This document shows positions 34,309 to 43,816 of a stretch of 64,000 bases of DNA, in pieces; position 1 is the first letter of the stretch; each line of letters opens with the position of its first letter. The translations under genes and the position numbers were made by a program. The DNA comes from Pelagibius sp. Alg239-R121 (GTDB taxonomy: Bacteria; Pseudomonadota; Alphaproteobacteria; Kiloniellales; Kiloniellaceae), in assembly GCF_947331435.1 (NCBI RefSeq), contig NZ_CAMZOF010000001.1, positions 620,001 to 684,000 of the forward strand, read 5' to 3'. Under the pieces are notes generated by a model. The model saw nothing but the letters and a program-made list of their open reading frames with translations, ran no database searches and had not been told where the DNA came from.

Positions 34309-37041
34309 TCAAACGCCATCTGACAGCTTCCTGGTCACACGGACAATGCCCGGTTCGTCGTGAAGATGCCTGATGGAGAACCCGAGTTCCCGGGCCAATT
34401 CCAGCATGCGCCTGTTGTGATCCAAAACGTCACCCCAGATCTCTTCCAGGCCTCGACTGCGTGCATAGTTGAGGATCCGGTTCATGAGTTCGACCCCCAG
34501 GCCGCGGCCTTTGATGTCGGAACGCACCAGCACGGCATATTCAGCCCGCTCGTTATCCGGATCGGCAGAGATTCTCACTACACCCCAGATTTCAGGTGAT
34601 CCGTCCTCACTTTTGCTCAAGGCAATAAACGCCATTTCCCGGTGGTAATCGATCTGGGTCAGGCGCGCGGCAAAGCTATGGCTAAGTTCGGTGAGCGAGG
34701 CAAAAAACCGCAAGCGTACGTCCTGCGGCGACAATTGATCGAACATCTGCTGCAAAAGCGGTTCATCCTCGGGCCGGATCGGGCGCAGAAAAATTCCGGT
34801 GCCGTCGGGCAGGGTGAAGTTCTGCTCCAGCTCCCGGGGATAAGGCCTGATGGCGAGCCTCTGACCGACGGTCCCGATATCGGGGCGCACACGCACACGT
34901 GCATCCAAGGCCACGACACCCTGAGCGTCTGCGAGCAGAGGGTTGATATCGACCTCGGCGATCTCGTTGAAATCGACGATCAGATCGGAGAGTCTGATCA
35001 AGGTGGCGGCCACGGCGTCGAGATCGGCAGGCGCCCGGTCCCTGTAACCCTGTAGTAAGCGAAATACCCGCGTTTCCTCTATCAGAGCCCTAGCGAGCGT
35101 TGAATTGAGCGGCGGAAGCCCGATCGCCTTGTCAGCGAGAACCTCTACCGCGGTGCCGCCGGCCCCAAACAATATGACCGGCCCGAATTGCGCATCAGTG
35201 GCAGCACCAACGATAAGTTCCTGCGCGTGGGGCCGCTGGCAGAAGCTCTGCACCGTGAAACCCCGCAAAACGGCATGGGGCGCCAAACGGTGGATCCGGG
35301 CCTGCATTTCTTGCGCAGCCTCCAGAACTTCGGTCTCGCCTTCGAGACCGAGCATCACGCCTCCGACATCGCTTTTGTGAGTGAGATCCGGCGAAAGGAT
35401 CTTGAGCACGACCGGGCCTGCTATCCGGGCCGCGGCTGACGCTGCCGCCTCCGGACTGTCGACCTGATAGGTCTCAACGACGGGAATATCGTAAGCAGAC
35501 AGGACCGCCTTGGCTTCCGGCTCGCTCAACCATTCCCGGCCTTCGGCGAGAGCTGTAGAAATCAAGGTCCGTACACTCGCTCTGTCGGGTAGAGCCGCGC
35601 TGCCGTCGGGATTGTCGATGATTGAGCTCGGCGTTTCCGTCAACAGCACTTGATTGCGCTTGTAATGAACCAGGTGCATGAAACCGCGCACCGCTTGCTC
35701 CGGCGTGTTGTAAGTCGGCAGGTGATTCCCGTCGAAAACCGCACGTGCATCACGGGCAGCAGCCTCGCCGACCCAGGCGGTAAAAACCGGTTTGCCGCCT
35801 CTGGCAGATCCCAGGCCGGAAGCAGGCTTTGCAATGCTCGAAGCGACCGCTTGGGCTGCCTCCAGCGAAGAGGCCACAGCGGTAGGGCAATTCATCACGA
35901 GAAGGGCGTCCGCTGCTGTATCGTCCATCAGAATATCGAGCGCCGCGGTGTAGCGCGCGCCCGGCGCATCGCCGATGATATCGACCGGATTGCTACGGCT
36001 CCAGGTTGGCGGCAAAACGCCATCCAGCCGCTCGATGGTCTCCGAAGAAAGCTCGGCAAGTTGACCACCCTGCTCGATTAGGGCATCGGTGGCCAGAACT
36101 CCCAGGCCGCCGCCATTCGTCGCAATCGCCAGGCGGTCACCACGAACTGTCCTTACCGTTGCCAGCGTCTCGGCAGCGTCGAAGAGTTCTTCCAGGCTGA
36201 AAACCCTTAGGAGACCGGCACGGGAAAAAACCGCATCGTAGACCGCATCGCTGCCTGCCAAGGCGCCGGTATGAGAGGCCGCCGCCTTTGCGCCCTCGGC
36301 ATAACGCCCACCCTTGATCACGATGACGGGCTTGGATCTGGCGGCTGCGCGCGCTGCAGACATGAACTTGCGCGCGTGGGTGATGGATTCGACATAGAGC
36401 AAAACCGCCCGGGTTGCCTGATCCTGCGCCAGATAATCGAGCATGTCGCCGAAATCTACATCGCTCTTGTCGCCCAGAGATACGACATGGGAGAAACCGA
36501 TCCCGCGTGGGGTCGCCCAGTCCAGCATGGCCGTGACCATGGCCCCCGACTGGGTCACGAAGGCGAGGTCGCCCGGCAGGGCCGCAATATGACTGAAGCT
36601 GGCATTCAGGCCCGATCCCGGAACGATAACGCCGAGACAGTTTGGGCCGATTATGCGCAAGGTGTTGCTGCGGGCCGCATCCAGCATCTTCTGCCGCCGT
36701 TGCTGCCCCTCCCGGTTGCCGCCCTCGCCAAACCCCGCCGTGATCACAACCGCCCCTCGGGTTCCGCGTTCAGCGAGCTGTCCGATTAAATCTGGCACGG
36801 TATCGGGCGGTGTCGCCAGCACCGCGAGATCGGGCGCTTCCGGCAATTCGGCCACCGACGGAAAAGCGGTCAGGCCGTTGATTTTCTCTGACTTTGGATG
36901 GACCGGATAGATAGTGCCGGCAAATTTGGCCGACATGAGATTGGCTGCAAGAACCGCCCCCAGAGACCCTTCGCGGCGGCTGGCGCCGATCACGGCCAGA
37001 GACTTAGGCTTGAATAGACTTTCCAGATGCCGAATGCTCAC
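34309..37041 (-). CDS. Acyl-CoA synthetase (NDP-forming)-GNAT fusion, Pat-type protein lysine acetyltransferase
   Basis: A 910-residue fusion. Its domains are CoA-binding (LFKPKSLAVIGASRREGSLG at the start), the succinyl-CoA-synthetase-like ligase region with SHTGALAGSDAVYDAVF (about residues 255-271) and TNGGGLGVLATDALIEQGG, an ATP-grasp domain (about 490-700, with PVVLKILSPDLTHKSDVGGV and GAGGTAVEVLADKAIGLPPL), and a C-terminal GNAT (VLVRSDIKGRGLGVELMNRIL, about 840-860). This order matches PatZ/Pka enzymes that acetylate lysines of acetyl-CoA synthetase and other proteins. Whether the synthetase half is catalytic cannot be decided here. It is monocistronic, with a candidate promoter at 37086-37114. 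Confidence 0.9.
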   Translation of the reverse strand: MSIRHLESLFKPKSLAVIGASRREGSLGAVLAANLMSAKFAGTIYPVHPKSEKINGLTAFPSVAELPEAPDLAVLATPPDTVPDLIGQLAERGTRGAVVITAGFGEGGNREGQQRRQKMLDAARSNTLRIIGPNCLGVIVPGSGLNASFSHIAALPGDLAFVTQSGAMVTAMLDWATPRGIGFSHVVSLGDKSDVDFGDMLDYLAQDQATRAVLLYVESITHARKFMSAARAAARSKPVIVIKGGRYAEGAKAAASHTGALAGSDAVYDAVFSRAGLLRVFSLEELFDAAETLATVRTVRGDRLAIATNGGGLGVLATDALIEQGGQLAELSSETIERLDGVLPPTWSRSNPVDIIGDAPGARYTAALDILMDDTAADALLVMNCPTAVASSLEAAQAVASSIAKPASGLGSARGGKPVFTAWVGEAAARDARAVFDGNHLPTYNTPEQAVRGFMHLVHYKRNQVLLTETPSSIIDNPDGSAALPDRASVRTLISTALAEGREWLSEPEAKAVLSAYDIPVVETYQVDSPEAAASAAARIAGPVVLKILSPDLTHKSDVGGVMLGLEGETEVLEAAQEMQARIHRLAPHAVLRGFTVQSFCQRPHAQELIVGAATDAQFGPVILFGAGGTAVEVLADKAIGLPPLNSTLARALIEETRVFRLLQGYRDRAPADLDAVAATLIRLSDLIVDFNEIAEVDINPLLADAQGVVALDARVRVRPDIGTVGQRLAIRPYPRELEQNFTLPDGTGIFLRPIRPEDEPLLQQMFDQLSPQDVRLRFFASLTELSHSFAARLTQIDYHREMAFIALSKSEDGSPEIWGVVRISADPDNERAEYAVLVRSDIKGRGLGVELMNRILNYARSRGLEEIWGDVLDHNRRMLELARELGFSIRHLHDEPGIVRVTRKLSDGV

Positions 37042-37085
37042 AGGCGCAACTCGCTTTTCCAGAGTCTGATCGCGAGGATCACGTC

Positions 37086-37114
37086 ACTATAAATCTATTG
37101 ATGTTGCAGTGCAA
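37086..37114 (-). promoter_or_regulatory. Candidate sigma70-type promoter of the pat-like gene
   Basis: On the minus strand TTGCAC (37114-37109) and TATAGT (37091-37086) are separated by 17 bp, 45 bp upstream of the start codon. The -10 matches TATAAT at five of six positions; the -35 has only the TTG conserved. Confidence 0.4.
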
Positions 37115-37146
37115 AAATCATTGCCGGACTGTGACAATTTGACGTG

Positions 37147-37192
37147 CAGGAGCTCGATCATTCCGATCGAATCTTCAGGCCTGAAGCTCCTG
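37147..37192. repeat. Nested palindromes upstream of the pat-like gene
   Basis: CTTCAGGCCTGAAG (37173-37186) is a perfect 14-bp palindrome. It lies inside a perfect 8-bp inverted repeat, CAGGAGCT (37147-37154) with AGCTCCTG (37185-37192). The region is between the ampG-like stop and the pat promoter, so an operator or an mRNA 3'-end structure are both possible. No T-run follows on either strand. Confidence 0.35.
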
Positions 37193-37239
37193 GTGGGCCG
37201 TCTTTGCGAGAGTCTGTTTTGCTAGCGTGATTGTTTCAA

Positions 37240-38640
37240 TCAGGAACGATCACGTGCAGGGGAGGCCGACTGCTCCATTCGGCGCTCGTGATACATGAGA
37301 TAGAGCACCAGCAGAATTGCAGGTATGCCAAGCGCCGAGGCGTAGAAGAAGAAATTCACATAACCAGCCGACTCGACCACGAAACCAGACCCACCGGCGA
37401 CGAGCTTGCCGGGGAGGGTAAAGAGTGACGAGAAGAGGGCGTACTGCGTTGCCGTATAGGCCGTGTTGGTGAGGCTGGAGAGGTAGGCGATGAAAACTGA
37501 ACCGGCCAGCCCGCCGGAGATGTTATCAGCGCTGATCGCGACCGCCAGCATCTTGATGTCGGGCCCGACGACCGCCAGAAGGGCGAAGAGCAGGTTGGTC
37601 CCCGCAACCATCAAAGCGCCAATTAACAAGGATTTCAGCAGCCCGATACGCACGACCAGGATGCCACCGACCAGCGCACCCACCAGCGTGGCAAGCACGC
37701 CATAGATCTTCGCGACATTCGCAATCTCGATCTTGGTAAAACCGATCTCGTTGTAAAAGGGATTGGCCATCACCCCGAGCGTGATGTCGGAGAGTCTGTA
37801 GAGCCCGACGAAAGCGAGAATGACCAAGGCAAACTTACCGTTGCGCGCGAAAAAATCGACCAGGGGGCTGACCACCGCACCGGAAAACCAGGCGATCAGG
37901 CGGTGAATGCTACCTTCACGGCTGCCGCTGCCCTCGATCTGGCGCAGGAGTTCCGCTTCACGCAGCAAGGTTGCCTGGTCTCGCACGACCTCAGGCTCGC
38001 GGATAATGAGTACGGTCACCATGCCTATGCCGACCAGCGCCGCCATGGTCATGTACGCGATTGGCCAGGATGAAAAAGCAGCGATATAAAGCGCTCCGGC
38101 ACCGGCGGCAATGAGGCCGATCCGATAGCCGACCTGATAAGTCCCCGACATAGCACCTTGGAGAGATTGTTCCACTGCCTCAATGCGGTAAGCATCAATG
38201 GCAATGTCCTGGGTGGCCGAGGCGAAGGCCACGAGCAGGGCAAAGTAGACGATAACTTCCAGATTCTGGAGCGGGTCGCTATTGGCAATACCCAGCAGTC
38301 CGGCGGCAATTCCGATCTGGGCCAGCAGCATCCAGCCACGCCGCTTACCAAGCAGGGTGGTAAAGGGCGGTATCGCCAGCCGATCCACGACCGGCGCCCA
38401 AAACACTTTTATCGAGAACGTAAGGCCAACCCAGCTGAAAAGACCGATGGTCGTCACACTGACGCCAACCTCACTCAGCCAGAACGACAGCGTGGAAAAC
38501 AGTAACAGGAATGGCAAGCCCGCCGAAAAGCCTAGAAAAAGCATCCCCAGCACGCGCGGGTGACGATAGACCGCCAGAGCTCCAGCCCAGCTGCGCCGGA
38601 CCGGAGTAGAATCCAAAGGCGGGTCGGCCTCAGCCGGCAT
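37240..38640 (-). CDS. AmpG-like MFS permease (muropeptide transporter family)
   Basis: A 466-residue major-facilitator transporter with about 12 hydrophobic helices. AmpG-like features include YRHPRVLGMLFLGFSAGLPFLLLFSTLSFWL near the N-terminus, VFWAPVVDRLAIP and GKRRGWMLLAQ, then SATQDIAIDAYRIE. AmpG imports anhydromuropeptides for peptidoglycan recycling; close relatives of unknown substrate also exist. Its start overlaps the end of typA by 11 bp, so it is probably expressed in the typA transcript. The C-terminus is short and basic. Confidence 0.85.
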   Translation of the reverse strand: MPAEADPPLDSTPVRRSWAGALAVYRHPRVLGMLFLGFSAGLPFLLLFSTLSFWLSEVGVSVTTIGLFSWVGLTFSIKVFWAPVVDRLAIPPFTTLLGKRRGWMLLAQIGIAAGLLGIANSDPLQNLEVIVYFALLVAFASATQDIAIDAYRIEAVEQSLQGAMSGTYQVGYRIGLIAAGAGALYIAAFSSWPIAYMTMAALVGIGMVTVLIIREPEVVRDQATLLREAELLRQIEGSGSREGSIHRLIAWFSGAVVSPLVDFFARNGKFALVILAFVGLYRLSDITLGVMANPFYNEIGFTKIEIANVAKIYGVLATLVGALVGGILVVRIGLLKSLLIGALMVAGTNLLFALLAVVGPDIKMLAVAISADNISGGLAGSVFIAYLSSLTNTAYTATQYALFSSLFTLPGKLVAGGSGFVVESAGYVNFFFYASALGIPAILLVLYLMYHERRMEQSASPARDRS

Positions 38641-40495
38641 CCTTCAATCGGCTTTGTTTCTTACGTTCATGTGGACAAAGCAACTGCTTGCGCAGACGGA
38701 TCGACTTCGGCGTGACCTCGACCAGTTCATCGTCGGTAATGTAGGACAAGGCCTGCTCCAGGCTTCGGATCCGGGGCGGGGTCAAGCGGACCGCTTCGTC
38801 CTTGCCGGAAGCCCGCATGTTGGTGAGCTGCTTCGCCTTCATCGGATTGACTTCGAGGTCATTGCTCCGCGAATGCTCGCCGATCACCATGCCTTCGTAG
38901 ACCGGCGAACCTGGATGAATGAAGATCTCGCCGCGTTCCTCGAGATTCCAGAGAGCGAAGGGCACGGCTGTACCAGTTCCGTTGGAGATCAGAACGCCGG
39001 TCCGGCGGCCCTGGATCGGGCCCTTGTAGGGGCCGAAATCATGGAACAGGCGGTTCATGATACCGGTGCCGCGGGTGTCGGTCAGGAATTCACCGTGATA
39101 GCCAATCAGCCCGCGCGAGGGAGCGATAAAGGCGACACGGGTTTTCCCGCCGCCCGACGGACGCATGTCGGTCAACTCTGCCTTGCGTTCGCTCATCTTC
39201 TCGACCACGACGCCGGAATATTCGTCGTCAACGTCGATCACGACCTCTTCCATCGGCTCCTGCCGCTGGCCGGTCTCGGGATCGTTGCGGAACAGAACCC
39301 GGGGGCGGCTTATTGAGAGTTCATAGCCTTCACGCCGCATGGTTTCGATCAGCACACCAAGCTGAAGTTCACCACGTCCGGCAACCTCGAACGCGTCCTT
39401 TTCCTCCGTTTCGGATATACGGATCGCAACATTGCCCTCGGCTTCGCGCAACAAACGGTCGCGGATCATGCGGCTGGTGACCTTGTCGCCCTCACGCCCG
39501 GCAAGAGGCGAATCATTGACGGAAAAGGTCATTGCAAGGGTCGGCGGGTCGATCGGCTGTGCCGTGATAGCTTCTGTAACCGATGTGGCCGCGATTGTGT
39601 TGGCAACCGTTGCTTCGGTCAGGCCGGCAATGGCAACGATGTCACCGGCACGAGCACTATCCACCGGAACACGCTTCAGGCCCTGGAATGACAGGAGTTT
39701 GCTAAGACGGCCCTCCTGCAGCACCTTGCCATCGCGGTCGAGAACGCGCACAGGCATGTTGACTTTGGCGACGCCGCTGTGAATGCGGCCGGTCAGAATG
39801 CGGCCCAGGTAGGGGTCAGCTTCCAAAGTCGTCGCCAGCATGGCGAAGGGCTGCTCGAATTCACCGATTGGGGCCGGCACCGATTCCAGCACCAGGTCGA
39901 AAAGCGCGTTCATATTCTCGCGCGCATCTTCCAGATCAGTCACCGCCCAGCCCTGCTTCGCAGAGGAAAAGAGCGTGGGGAAGTCGAGCTGCGTGTCGTT
40001 GGCGCCCAGCGCAGCAAAAAGGTCGAAGACCTGATCCTGAACCCAGAAGGGGCGAGCGTCCGGCTTATCGGCCTTATTTATGACCACGATCGGGTTCAGT
40101 CCGCGGGCAAGCGCCTTTTGGAGCACAAACTTGGTCTGAGGCATGGGGCCCTCGGCGGCATCTACCAGCAATACCACACCATCGACCATCGAGAGGATGC
40201 GCTCGACTTCGCCACCGAAGTCGGCGTGACCCGGCGTATCGACAATGTTGATGCGTATATCCCGCCATTCAACGGCCGTGCATTTAGCCAGGATCGTGAT
40301 CCCGCGCTCTCGCTCCAGGTCATTGCTGTCCATGGCGCGCTCGGTGACCTGCTGATTGTCGCGGTAGACACCGGACTGCTTCAGCAGCTCATCGACCAGC
40401 GTCGTCTTGCCGTGGTCGACGTGCGCGATGATCGCAACATTGCGAAGCGCAGTATTTACCTGACCGCTGTCGGCCTGGGACATCTCACTCATCAC
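38630..40495 (-). CDS. typA: Ribosome-associated GTPase TypA/BipA
   Basis: A 621-residue translational GTPase. G motifs: G1 AHVDHGKT (residues 24-31), switch [16 protein letters not shown]3 [16 protein letters not shown] and G4 VINKADKP. Downstream are EF-G-like domain II, domain III/V segments ([21 protein letters not shown]) and the TypA-specific C-terminal domain with [15 protein letters not shown]. It acts in ribosome assembly and stress or cold adaptation. The first few Met codons (MMSEM) leave the exact start ambiguous. It is followed by the ampG-like gene with an 11-bp overlap. Confidence 0.96.
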   Translation of the reverse strand: MMSEMSQADSGQVNTALRNVAIIAHVDHGKTTLVDELLKQSGVYRDNQQVTERAMDSNDLERERGITILAKCTAVEWRDIRINIVDTPGHADFGGEVERILSMVDGVVLLVDAAEGPMPQTKFVLQKALARGLNPIVVINKADKPDARPFWVQDQVFDLFAALGANDTQLDFPTLFSSAKQGWAVTDLEDARENMNALFDLVLESVPAPIGEFEQPFAMLATTLEADPYLGRILTGRIHSGVAKVNMPVRVLDRDGKVLQEGRLSKLLSFQGLKRVPVDSARAGDIVAIAGLTEATVANTIAATSVTEAITAQPIDPPTLAMTFSVNDSPLAGREGDKVTSRMIRDRLLREAEGNVAIRISETEEKDAFEVAGRGELQLGVLIETMRREGYELSISRPRVLFRNDPETGQRQEPMEEVVIDVDDEYSGVVVEKMSERKAELTDMRPSGGGKTRVAFIAPSRGLIGYHGEFLTDTRGTGIMNRLFHDFGPYKGPIQGRRTGVLISNGTGTAVPFALWNLEERGEIFIHPGSPVYEGMVIGEHSRSNDLEVNPMKAKQLTNMRASGKDEAVRLTPPRIRSLEQALSYITDDELVEVTPKSIRLRKQLLCPHERKKQSRLKDAG

Positions 40496-40531
40496 CTTAA
40501 CCTTGAGTTCCCTCGGACAGCGGTCAAAACC

Positions 40532-41524
40532 CTATCCAAGTCGTTGTTTCACATATGCCGCGAGCGGGGTCGCCGGTCTGGCACCAAAATGCGAGATAAC
40601 CTCGGCTGCGGCGATCGAAGCGATCCGGCCACAGTCGTAAAGGCTCTTGCCCTGTGTATAGCCATAAAGGAATCCTGCGGCATATAGGTCTCCTGCCCCC
40701 GTCGTGTCAACCAGTTGCTCGACAGATTCCGCCTCAACCATCACGGTTTCTTCGCCGGAAACGATCACCGAACCCTGTTCACCGCGGGTCAAAGCCGCAA
40801 TTTCACAATGTCCACGAACCTTGGTCATCGCTTCTTCGAAGCTATCAACTTGAAACAAAGCGCAGATTTCGTGATCGTTTGCGAACAGCAGGTCAACGTG
40901 TCCGCTGATGAGTTCCAGGAAGGACTCCCGATGCCGTTCAACACAAAAAGAGTCGGAAAGGGTCAGTGAGACCTTACGACCGGCGCCATGGGCGGCAGCA
41001 GCAGCTTCCAGATAGGCAGCTTTGGCCGGCGGCATATCCCAGAGGTAGCCTTCCATGTAGGTCACCTTGGCACGGCGAATCATTTCCAGATCGAGGTCCT
41101 GTGGTCCCAGATCGACCGCGGCACCCAGGAAGGTGTTCATGGTCCGCTGCGCATCGGGCGTGACCATAATCAGGCAACGCGCCGTGGGAGGACCCTCGAC
41201 TGCGGGCGGAGTTTCGAATTCAATGCCGACGGCGCGAATATCGTGCTGAAAGATGCCACCGAGTTGGTCGTTGCGGACCTTGCCGATATAGCCGCCTCTA
41301 CCGCCCAGCGCCGCAACTCCGGCCATTGTATTGCCCGCGGATCCGCCGGAGGCTTCAACGCCGGGACCCATTGCATTGTACAGCGCCGACGCACGCTCTG
41401 CATCGATCAGGGTCATTGCCCCCTTAACAAGACCCTGTTCTTCCAAAAAGGCGTCATCGGCCTGAGCCAAAACGTCGACGATGGCGTTGCCGATACCGAC
41501 AACGTCCAGGAGCTGATCATTCAT
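40532..41524 (-). CDS. PfkB-family adenosine kinase
   Basis: A 330-residue ribokinase-family sugar/nucleoside kinase. The N-terminal VVGIGNAIVDVLAQADDAFL and the ATP/anion-hole motif DTTGAGDLYAAGFLYG near the C-terminus (catalytic Asp in GAGD) are diagnostic. SGGSAGNTMAGVAALGG is a substrate-binding segment. Alphaproteobacterial proteins of this type are usually annotated as adenosine kinases, which convert adenosine to AMP; a different nucleoside or sugar substrate is possible. It lies 36 bp upstream of typA on the same strand. Confidence 0.88.
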   Translation of the reverse strand: MNDQLLDVVGIGNAIVDVLAQADDAFLEEQGLVKGAMTLIDAERASALYNAMGPGVEASGGSAGNTMAGVAALGGRGGYIGKVRNDQLGGIFQHDIRAVGIEFETPPAVEGPPTARCLIMVTPDAQRTMNTFLGAAVDLGPQDLDLEMIRRAKVTYMEGYLWDMPPAKAAYLEAAAAAHGAGRKVSLTLSDSFCVERHRESFLELISGHVDLLFANDHEICALFQVDSFEEAMTKVRGHCEIAALTRGEQGSVIVSGEETVMVEAESVEQLVDTTGAGDLYAAGFLYGYTQGKSLYDCGRIASIAAAEVISHFGARPATPLAAYVKQRLG

Positions 41525-41736
41525 TATTGCTGTTCCGCTAGAAAACCCTGAAAACGGCGCGCAGAGTATAGTTGCAGGTGATTTACAGCAAGCTAACAGT
41601 CAGACCCGCCGGAGACGACATAAACAGGAATTCCGTTGCAACTCTGCTATCGGACTTCGTAAAGGCTTGGAATTGCCCAAATCGTGCATAAATTGGCGTC
41701 TTGTCCCACCGCGCAGCGCGTATTAAAAGGCTGGCT

Positions 41737-42465
41737 ATGTTCAATGCGCTCTCCAAGGCTTTCGGCCAGTCCGCTGATCCCGCGTTCCGCCGGGTTTTTG
41801 TCTTTTCCTTTCTGATTTCGCTGGCGATATTCGTCGTCCTCTGGGTTGTTGCGGGCTTCGCGCTGTCATGGCTGGGCGAAGGGCTGGGAGCCTGGGTCAC
41901 TGAGAATATGCCATTCGAGTGGATCCGGACCGCTTCCGAATGGCTGTTCAGCACCCTTTCCGTCACAGCTGTTCTGATTGTCAGCTTTTTTCTCTTCCCT
42001 TCGGTGATGCTGATCGGCATGTCGTTTCTGCTCGACCCCATTGCAGAGGCCGTGGAACGCGAGCACTACCCCGGTCTTCCGGCGGCGCGCTACCAACCAA
42101 ACGGTGAAGCGATCCGCGGGGCTCTGGTCTTCACGGCCGTAACCCTGGTAATCAACCTTATCGCTCTGCCGTTTTATCTGGCGCTGCTATTTTTGCCGCC
42201 GATGAACCTCGTGTTGTTTTATCTGATCAACGGTTACCTGCTGGGGCGGGAATATTTCGAACTGGTGGCCGTCCGGCGCCTTGATATCAGGGGCGCAACA
42301 AAGCTGCGCAAGCACTTCCGTCTGCGGATCATTCTCGCCGGCGCAGTGATCGCCTTTCTGTTGACGATTCCAATACTGAACCTCTTCATGCCGATCCTGG
42401 CGACCGCCTTCATGCTGCATATTTTCGAGGAACTTCGTCGCCGAACCGGGGGAGCCACGTCGTGA
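41737..42465 (+). CDS. EI24/CysZ-like integral membrane protein
   Basis: A 242-residue membrane protein of the EI24 domain family, to which the sulfate permease CysZ belongs. Features are the N-terminal FNALSKAFGQSADPAFRRVF, several long hydrophobic segments, and the conserved central block LLDPIAEAVEREHYPGLPA. NGYLLGREYFELVAVRR lies towards the C-terminus. Alphaproteobacterial members are not proven sulfate transporters. I chose ATG 41737 because AAAGG lies 7 bp upstream. The stop overlaps the GTG start of the next gene by 4 bp, so the two are translationally coupled. Confidence 0.82.
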   Translation: MFNALSKAFGQSADPAFRRVFVFSFLISLAIFVVLWVVAGFALSWLGEGLGAWVTENMPFEWIRTASEWLFSTLSVTAVLIVSFFLFPSVMLIGMSFLLDPIAEAVEREHYPGLPAARYQPNGEAIRGALVFTAVTLVINLIALPFYLALLFLPPMNLVLFYLINGYLLGREYFELVAVRRLDIRGATKLRKHFRLRIILAGAVIAFLLTIPILNLFMPILATAFMLHIFEELRRRTGGATS

Positions 42466-42971
42466 CGGCAATACAGGTATTGGATCGGTCGAGTGCAGAC
42501 ATGCCGCCAGCCCGGCATCTCCCTATTCTGATCGCGATTGCTCTATCTGCCGTCGTATTGGCCGGTTGCGCACAGTCCCGCAAAGTCCCCTCGGCGGGCA
42601 GTGAGGCGCAAACATCCAGCTCAATACCTTCCAACACACCTTCCAGCGAAAAGGCGCCGGTGCAGGAAAGCGCCCTGCCGAAATCGGATTTGCCGAAAAT
42701 CGACGACGATCCGTCTCAGCTGATCGAAATGACGCGGGACGATCTCAACGCTTTGCTGGGGCAACCGGATCTTGTGCGACGGGAAAATCCAGCCGAGATA
42801 TGGCAGTACCGGGGAAAAGGCTGCATCCTCGATGTTTTCCTCTACAGCGAGAACGACCGGAAGGACAGTCCTTTTAAAGTGGTCTACAGCGAAGCGCGGG
42901 GCCGCGAGACCGGGACTACGGACCAACGCGCCTGCCTGAACGAATTACTGCGCGCTCAGCTTACTTCGTAA
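42462..42971 (+). CDS. Hypothetical lipoprotein with BamE-like C-terminal segment
   Basis: A 169-residue predicted lipoprotein: a signal peptide with lipobox LAGC near residue 35, a low-complexity Ser/Pro/Lys/Glu linker, then a small conserved domain. The domain contains MTRDDLNALLGQPDLVRRENPAE and IWQYRGKGCILDVFLY, resembling the LxGxP...W.Y pattern of SmpA/BamE-type domains. The GTG start overlaps the upstream stop (GTGA) and has a GGGGGAG nearby; ATG 42501 is the alternative and would give a more typical signal-peptide length. The function is unknown; coupling to the EI24 protein suggests an envelope role. Confidence 0.72.
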   Translation: MTAIQVLDRSSADMPPARHLPILIAIALSAVVLAGCAQSRKVPSAGSEAQTSSSIPSNTPSSEKAPVQESALPKSDLPKIDDDPSQLIEMTRDDLNALLGQPDLVRRENPAEIWQYRGKGCILDVFLYSENDRKDSPFKVVYSEARGRETGTTDQRACLNELLRAQLTS

Positions 42972-42995
42972 CGCAATTTTTTCTGTAAAACCGCT

Positions 42996-43742
42996 TTAAC
43001 TGCGCACCTTGCGTGCCGCAGGTTTTGCACGTCCAACGGCCTTTTTCACGGTTTTCGAAGAACTTCGTTTTGGCGTCCTGGGTTTTGCGGCGCCAGCCTT
43101 CGGAACTTCCACAATCGTCTTGGCCTTGTAGGCACAGAGGTCCACAACCAGGCAGGTTGGACATTCAGGCTTGCGGGCCTTGCAGACATAGCGCCCGTGC
43201 AGAATCAGCCAGTGGTGGGCATGCAGCTTCTTGTCCGCCGGCACCGCTTTGTCGAGCTTGCGCTCGACCTCCAGAGGGGTTTTGCCCGGCGCCAGACCGG
43301 TGCGGTTGGAAACCCGAAAAAGGTGAGTATCGACGGCGATCGTAGGCTGGCCAAACGCGAGGTTTACAACGACGTTTGCCGTTTTGCGGCCTACACCGGG
43401 AAGCTTTTCAAGCTCATCGCGATCCTCTGGCACCTCGCTGCCATAATTTTCGACCAGCAGCTTAGAGAGCGCCATAACGTTCTTGGCCTTGGAGTTGTAT
43501 AGACCAATTGTCTTAATGTGCGATTTCAGCTTCGCCTCGCCGAGCGCAAGCATCTTCTCCGGTGTGTCGACAATCTTGAACAGCTCTTTGGTCGCTTTGT
43601 TGACCCCGATATCCGTTGCCTGTGCGGAAAGCACAACAGCCACCAGCATAGTGTACACGTTGACGTAATCCAGCTCACCCTGGGGTTCCGGGCTGGCAGC
43701 GGCAAAACGATCGAAGAAGGCTATCCTGTCGGCTTTTTTCAT
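42996..43742 (-). CDS. nth: Endonuclease III
   Basis: A 248-residue bifunctional DNA glycosylase/AP lyase for oxidised pyrimidines. The helix-hairpin-helix LEKLPGVGRKTANVVVNLAFG contains the catalytic Lys and is followed by the catalytic Asp in IAVDTHLFRVSNRTGL. The C-terminal [4Fe-4S] ligands follow C-x6-C-x2-C-x5-C in VCKARKPECPTCLVVDLC. Beyond them is a 40-residue basic Lys/Pro/Ala tail not found in E. coli Nth, possibly for DNA contact. It ends convergently with the lipoprotein gene. Confidence 0.96.
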   Translation of the reverse strand: MKKADRIAFFDRFAAASPEPQGELDYVNVYTMLVAVVLSAQATDIGVNKATKELFKIVDTPEKMLALGEAKLKSHIKTIGLYNSKAKNVMALSKLLVENYGSEVPEDRDELEKLPGVGRKTANVVVNLAFGQPTIAVDTHLFRVSNRTGLAPGKTPLEVERKLDKAVPADKKLHAHHWLILHGRYVCKARKPECPTCLVVDLCAYKAKTIVEVPKAGAAKPRTPKRSSSKTVKKAVGRAKPAARKVRS

Positions 43743-43816
43743 AACGCTTCTGTGACTTTCGGGAGAGGAGGTCGGAATCTTTCAATGATCTGGCTATTTG
43801 GTATTATGCTTTCCCA

